NCBI RefSeq assembly: GCF_000741705.1
Contig: NZ_JGZI01000010.1
Coordinates: 124,001 to 188,000 of the forward strand
Source of the DNA: Bifidobacterium psychraerophilum
Lineage (GTDB): Bacteria > Actinomycetota > Actinomycetes > Actinomycetales > Bifidobacteriaceae
Length of the DNA: 64,000 bases
Direction: 5' to 3'
Within the stretch, counting starts at the first letter, position 1. Every line of letters begins with the position of its first letter. The position numbers and the translations under genes are program-made. Of the stretch, positions 61,122-64,000 are shown one piece after another. The notes under the pieces are model-generated. The model saw only the letters and a list, made by a program, of their open reading frames with translations. It searched no databases and was not told where the DNA came from.

Positions 61122-63242
61122 TCAGCTGGCTATCACGGCCAGATTCCATGGAGCGATCGATATACGCTCGCCTTCGGACACATGGTCCGAGGTCGACAGC
61201 CCTTCTTCGGCCCCCTCTGGAAGCGCCGGCACTCCACGGATGCTGATGGCGCGAGGCGCGATGATGACCTCGCCTGATACGGGGCTGTCGAATGCCGCGG
61301 TGGAAGCGGTGTAGTTCAGCAGGTAGCTTATGGTCTCCCCCGCCTCATTGCTGCCTGTGCGGATGACCAGCCCCTCCGGGAGCGAGGCCCGTCGGTCATC
61401 GATAAGGCCCGCATTCCCAAGCGCCTCGCGCAACAAGGCCCTGGTCGAGTGATCGTCGGGAACCGTGCCGATCCATTCCGCCCAGCCGCTGCCGTACTGA
61501 TGCCGGGTCACCGCCGCGTAATGCTTCCAAACCGGATGGTCATACCAAGCGATGACATCCTCATTCCTCTCGGGTGTCAGCAACTCGATCAAGGCGGTCG
61601 CCTGGGATGAGACCGGAGCCTGCCCGGTGAAGGCCAGGCCGGTGTCCTGTGGCCGTGTGAACTGCTGATATGACGATCCGAACACGTCATCGAGACCATG
61701 GGGTGCCCTGTCGTGCCATATGGTCACGTTCTCATCCGCCACGAAGGAGCGCAGCGTGGAGATCAGATGGCCTCCTGCACGCACATACTCCTTCAGGGTG
61801 TCGATGCATTCCTGGGTGGCGCAATACAGTGCGGGCGTGATCACCGCCTGGTATGCGCCGAGCCGCTCGATCGAAGCATCCGCAGGTACGAAATCGCATT
61901 CGATATTCAATTCGAAGAGGGCATCGTAGATACGGCGAAGCACATCGTTGTATCCGGGGCCGGTGCCATCGGGCAGCCCCGTCTCCAAACGGAACCATTC
62001 GAGTGCGCTGAGGGATTCGTTCGAGACCATGATGGCCACCGGATTGTGCTTCCTCAAATGCAGGATTCTTGGACCCACCTTAGGGTCGGCTATCTCGCGT
62101 CCGAATACCCCCGCCTCCTCATAGGTGGGATTCGACTCCAGATCATGGCTCAGCAGGCCTTTCCAATAGCTCTCGAAGGAGTTGTGGATGGAGTGCCAAT
62201 GCCAGTACATCACACCGTCCGCACCGGATGCCAGGTGGCTGTAAGCCTGAAGCCTCAGTTGCCCGGGATAGGGCAGCCAGCCGTGCTGGCCTTGCGCCTG
62301 GGTCTCCAGAACGATGTAATTGGCACCTGATCTGATCGAACGGGTCATATCTCCGCCGAAGGCTATCTCCTTGCCGCTGAGGGCGTCCTCGGTCGGATGG
62401 TAGATGTCGACTCCGGCGATATCCATATGGGCGGCGGCCTTGAAGTGATCGACCGCGGGTTGGACGCCGTATGAATGGCCGCGCCACTCGAAATCGAAGT
62501 TATGCGTCACGAACTGCCCGTCCCGGGCGTATTCGCGTACGATGTCCGCTTGCCACCCCAGGAATTCGGAGACCTGTTCACGTCGGAAGGCGTCGAATGC
62601 TCCGCGCAGGGATTCATTGATCGAAGCGCGGACATCGGGGAAATCCTCCCAGGCATTGATTCTGTTCGACCAGTAGTCCAGGCCGAATGTGTTATTGAGC
62701 GCGTCAAGATCATCCGAAAAACGTTTGCGCAGGTGTTTGACGAACAGCATCTGCATATCGTGGCTGACGGAATCATAGTATTTCGTCTCATTGTCGACCT
62801 GATAACCGATGACGGCCGGATGGTCGGCCACATGCGCGATGAGCGCACGGATCACCCGTTCCGCGTAGAAGAGGTATGAGGGGTTGACGATATCCATGAT
62901 CTGGCGTGCGCCGTAGTGCCCGGGGCCGGCGGGCGTTTCGGCGAGGACATCCGGGTGCATGGCGACGAGCCAGGTCGGTACCGCATAGGTCGGAGTTCCC
63001 ACGATCACATCGATGTGATGCTTATGCGCCGCTTCGAGGGCACGGTCGACATGCGTGAAATCGAATTCGCCGGGCTGGGGTTCGCAGGTGCTCCACGTCG
63101 ACTCGGCGATGCGGATGACGTTGATGCCGGCAGCCTGCATCATCTCCATATCGGTGTTGATGCGGTCGACGTCCTTCGGCATGTACTCGTCGTAATAGGC
63201 GGTGCCGAACAGTGGGTGTGTGAAGACTGGTGTGGTGGTCAT
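61122..63242 (-). CDS. GH42 beta-galactosidase
   Basis: Intracellular enzyme of 706 aa, removing galactose from oligosaccharides. A TIM barrel (residues 1 to about 390) carries acid/base E152 (YQVDNETKYY) and nucleophile E313 (YIVLETQAQGQHGW). It is followed by the class I glutamine-amidotransferase-like trimerisation domain and a small beta domain ending APWNLAVIAS. There is no signal peptide. It lies downstream of the GH30 gene with a hairpin between them. Its partner enzyme suggests plant galactan or arabinogalactan oligosaccharides rather than lactose. Confidence 0.93.
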   Translation of the reverse strand: MTTTPVFTHPLFGTAYYDEYMPKDVDRINTDMEMMQAAGINVIRIAESTWSTCEPQPGEFDFTHVDRALEAAHKHHIDVIVGTPTYAVPTWLVAMHPDVLAETPAGPGHYGARQIMDIVNPSYLFYAERVIRALIAHVADHPAVIGYQVDNETKYYDSVSHDMQMLFVKHLRKRFSDDLDALNNTFGLDYWSNRINAWEDFPDVRASINESLRGAFDAFRREQVSEFLGWQADIVREYARDGQFVTHNFDFEWRGHSYGVQPAVDHFKAAAHMDIAGVDIYHPTEDALSGKEIAFGGDMTRSIRSGANYIVLETQAQGQHGWLPYPGQLRLQAYSHLASGADGVMYWHWHSIHNSFESYWKGLLSHDLESNPTYEEAGVFGREIADPKVGPRILHLRKHNPVAIMVSNESLSALEWFRLETGLPDGTGPGYNDVLRRIYDALFELNIECDFVPADASIERLGAYQAVITPALYCATQECIDTLKEYVRAGGHLISTLRSFVADENVTIWHDRAPHGLDDVFGSSYQQFTRPQDTGLAFTGQAPVSSQATALIELLTPERNEDVIAWYDHPVWKHYAAVTRHQYGSGWAEWIGTVPDDHSTRALLREALGNAGLIDDRRASLPEGLVIRTGSNEAGETISYLLNYTASTAAFDSPVSGEVIIAPRAISIRGVPALPEGAEEGLSTSDHVSEGERISIAPWNLAVIAS

Positions 63243-63262
63243 GGAATGTCCTTAGGGGTGGT

Positions 63263-63291
63263 GGCGTGCGGGCGGGTGACGCCCGCACGCC
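63263..63291 (-). terminator. Intercistronic hairpin between GH30 and GH42
   Basis: Perfect 12-bp stem GGCGTGCGGGCG (63263-63274) with CGCCCGCACGCC (63280-63291), loop GGTGA, 8 bases past the GH30 stop. Perhaps a partial terminator or RNA stabiliser. Confidence 0.65.
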
Positions 63292-63299
63292 TGTTGCCG

Positions 63300-64000
63300 T
63301 TAGTCGATGATGAAGGTGTTGAATGAGCGCGGTGCGAGCACCACATCAATCCCCCGCGAGGCTTGCTCCGGGTCGGCGAAGTCGAAGGGCAGGCTCCGAT
63401 CCAGGGCGTTCTGCACGACCAGCACGATGCTGCCATCGGGATTTCTGAAGGCGATGCCGAGTGAGTTGAAGTGTCCCGTGGTCTCCAGCACGACGGCCCC
63501 CGGATGCACGTAGGTGGAGAAATGCCTCATCACATACCATTCCGGGTTTCTGACCAAGGTGCCCTGCTGCGAATCAATGCTGTAGAGGGAGTTCTGCTGC
63601 CATCCCCAGGTGCTCACGATTTCGGTGAGCGCCATATTCCAGTACGTGTACGCGGTCGCTCCATTGCGCAGGTAGTGGTTGATGAGGTGGAAGACGTATT
63701 CCGCATACTCCCATGAGTTGTCGCCGTTGCCGCATTCGGACTCGGTCTGCAGCAGTTCCAGCTCGGGCCATGATTCGTGTGTGCGTGCGATGCAATGCTG
63801 TCCGGCCCACTGATAGCCGATCCCTTTGATGTAGGAACGTGCCTTGTCGTCGAACAGGATGTTATCGACGTATCGGTTGTAGTTCTCCAGCTTCATCGCG
63901 TAACCGCCGACGAAGGCCATGTCCTCAGGTCCGTTGAGGGTGCCCAGGAAGATCTCCGTATCGATGCCTGCCTTGTCGAAGGCCGGCCCGAGGTAATCGC
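63300..64000 (-). CDS. GH30 glycoside hydrolase (C-terminal part)
   Basis: The frame is open through base 64000, so the gene starts beyond the window; 232 residues are visible. The nucleophile Glu is in LELLQTESECGNGDNSWEY, the GH30 signature, followed by the end of the barrel (NMALTEIVSTWGWQQNSL) and the C-terminal beta-sandwich (YVMRHFSTYVHPGAVVLETTGHFNSLG ... is split around residues 150-180). Bifidobacterial GH30 members include exo-beta-1,6-galactobiohydrolases and beta-glucosidase/xylanase relatives; the subfamily is undecided. It is cotranscribed with GH42. Confidence 0.87.
   Translation of the reverse strand, partial: DYLGPAFDKAGIDTEIFLGTLNGPEDMAFVGGYAMKLENYNRYVDNILFDDKARSYIKGIGYQWAGQHCIARTHESWPELELLQTESECGNGDNSWEYAEYVFHLINHYLRNGATAYTYWNMALTEIVSTWGWQQNSLYSIDSQQGTLVRNPEWYVMRHFSTYVHPGAVVLETTGHFNSLGIAFRNPDGSIVLVVQNALDRSLPFDFADPEQASRGIDVVLAPRSFNTFIID

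Overview
The window looks like chromosomal DNA of a Bifidobacteriaceae member, most likely Bifidobacterium or a close relative. It is moderately high in GC and entirely actinobacterial in content. Pointers to that family are a fused cytidylate kinase/GTPase Der, a eukaryotic-type UDP-glucose pyrophosphorylase, a fused PafB-PafC regulator, and large wall-anchored arabinan/arabinogalactan glycosidases. I see no transposase, integrase, phage gene, rRNA or CRISPR array. The only tRNA I can support is tRNA-Pro(GGG).

Region 1 (1-13.3 kb) is housekeeping. The 3' end of hisG is followed by a cluster laid out as in mycobacteria (PgsA2, DUF881, small basic protein, DUF881, GarA-like FHA protein, FtsR-like MerR regulator) but without gcvH. 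Next on the minus strand come a HAD phosphatase, rbpA behind a SigR/SigH-type promoter, helY, a small membrane protein, fused pafBC and ugpA, and then tRNA-Pro on the plus strand.

Region 2 (13.3-25.9 kb) holds an MDR oxidoreductase and a three-gene minus-strand run of secreted GH43 proteins (1060, 936 and 1249 aa). All three have signal peptides, concanavalin-like and Ig-like modules, and C-terminal sortase signals (LPSTG, LASTG, LARSG). A MetE-like methyltransferase precedes them.

Region 3 (26-45.8 kb) is core metabolism and information processing. It contains rluB/cmk-der, an aquaporin, and the near-continuous minus-strand series yebC-ruvC-ruvA-ruvB-yajC-apt-sucC-sucD-DUF6350-purH-DUF3017, with a perfect LexA box before ruvA. 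It also contains a cluster in the order thrS-HIT-pgsA-acyltransferase-pimA, the mycobacterial phosphatidylinositol mannoside order. Its PgsA has lost the conserved arginine of the CDP-alcohol motif.

Region 4 (46-50 kb) is a TetR regulator, APC permease and class III aminotransferase, probably for uptake and transamination of an amino acid or polyamine.

Region 5 (50-64 kb) is a carbohydrate-utilisation island: a solute-binding protein with a frameshift, two LplB/LplC-type permeases, a YesL-like membrane protein and GH32. A 28-bp perfect palindrome overlaps the -35 box of that operon. Next to it are a TPP riboswitch with a cysteine-less TenA, then GH3 and a divergent TetR gene sharing an operator, then GH42 and a partial GH30. 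Together with the GH43 operon this suggests an organism living on plant arabinan, arabinogalactan and fructan oligosaccharides. Surface enzymes would trim polymers outside, and transporters and intracellular glycosidases would finish the products.
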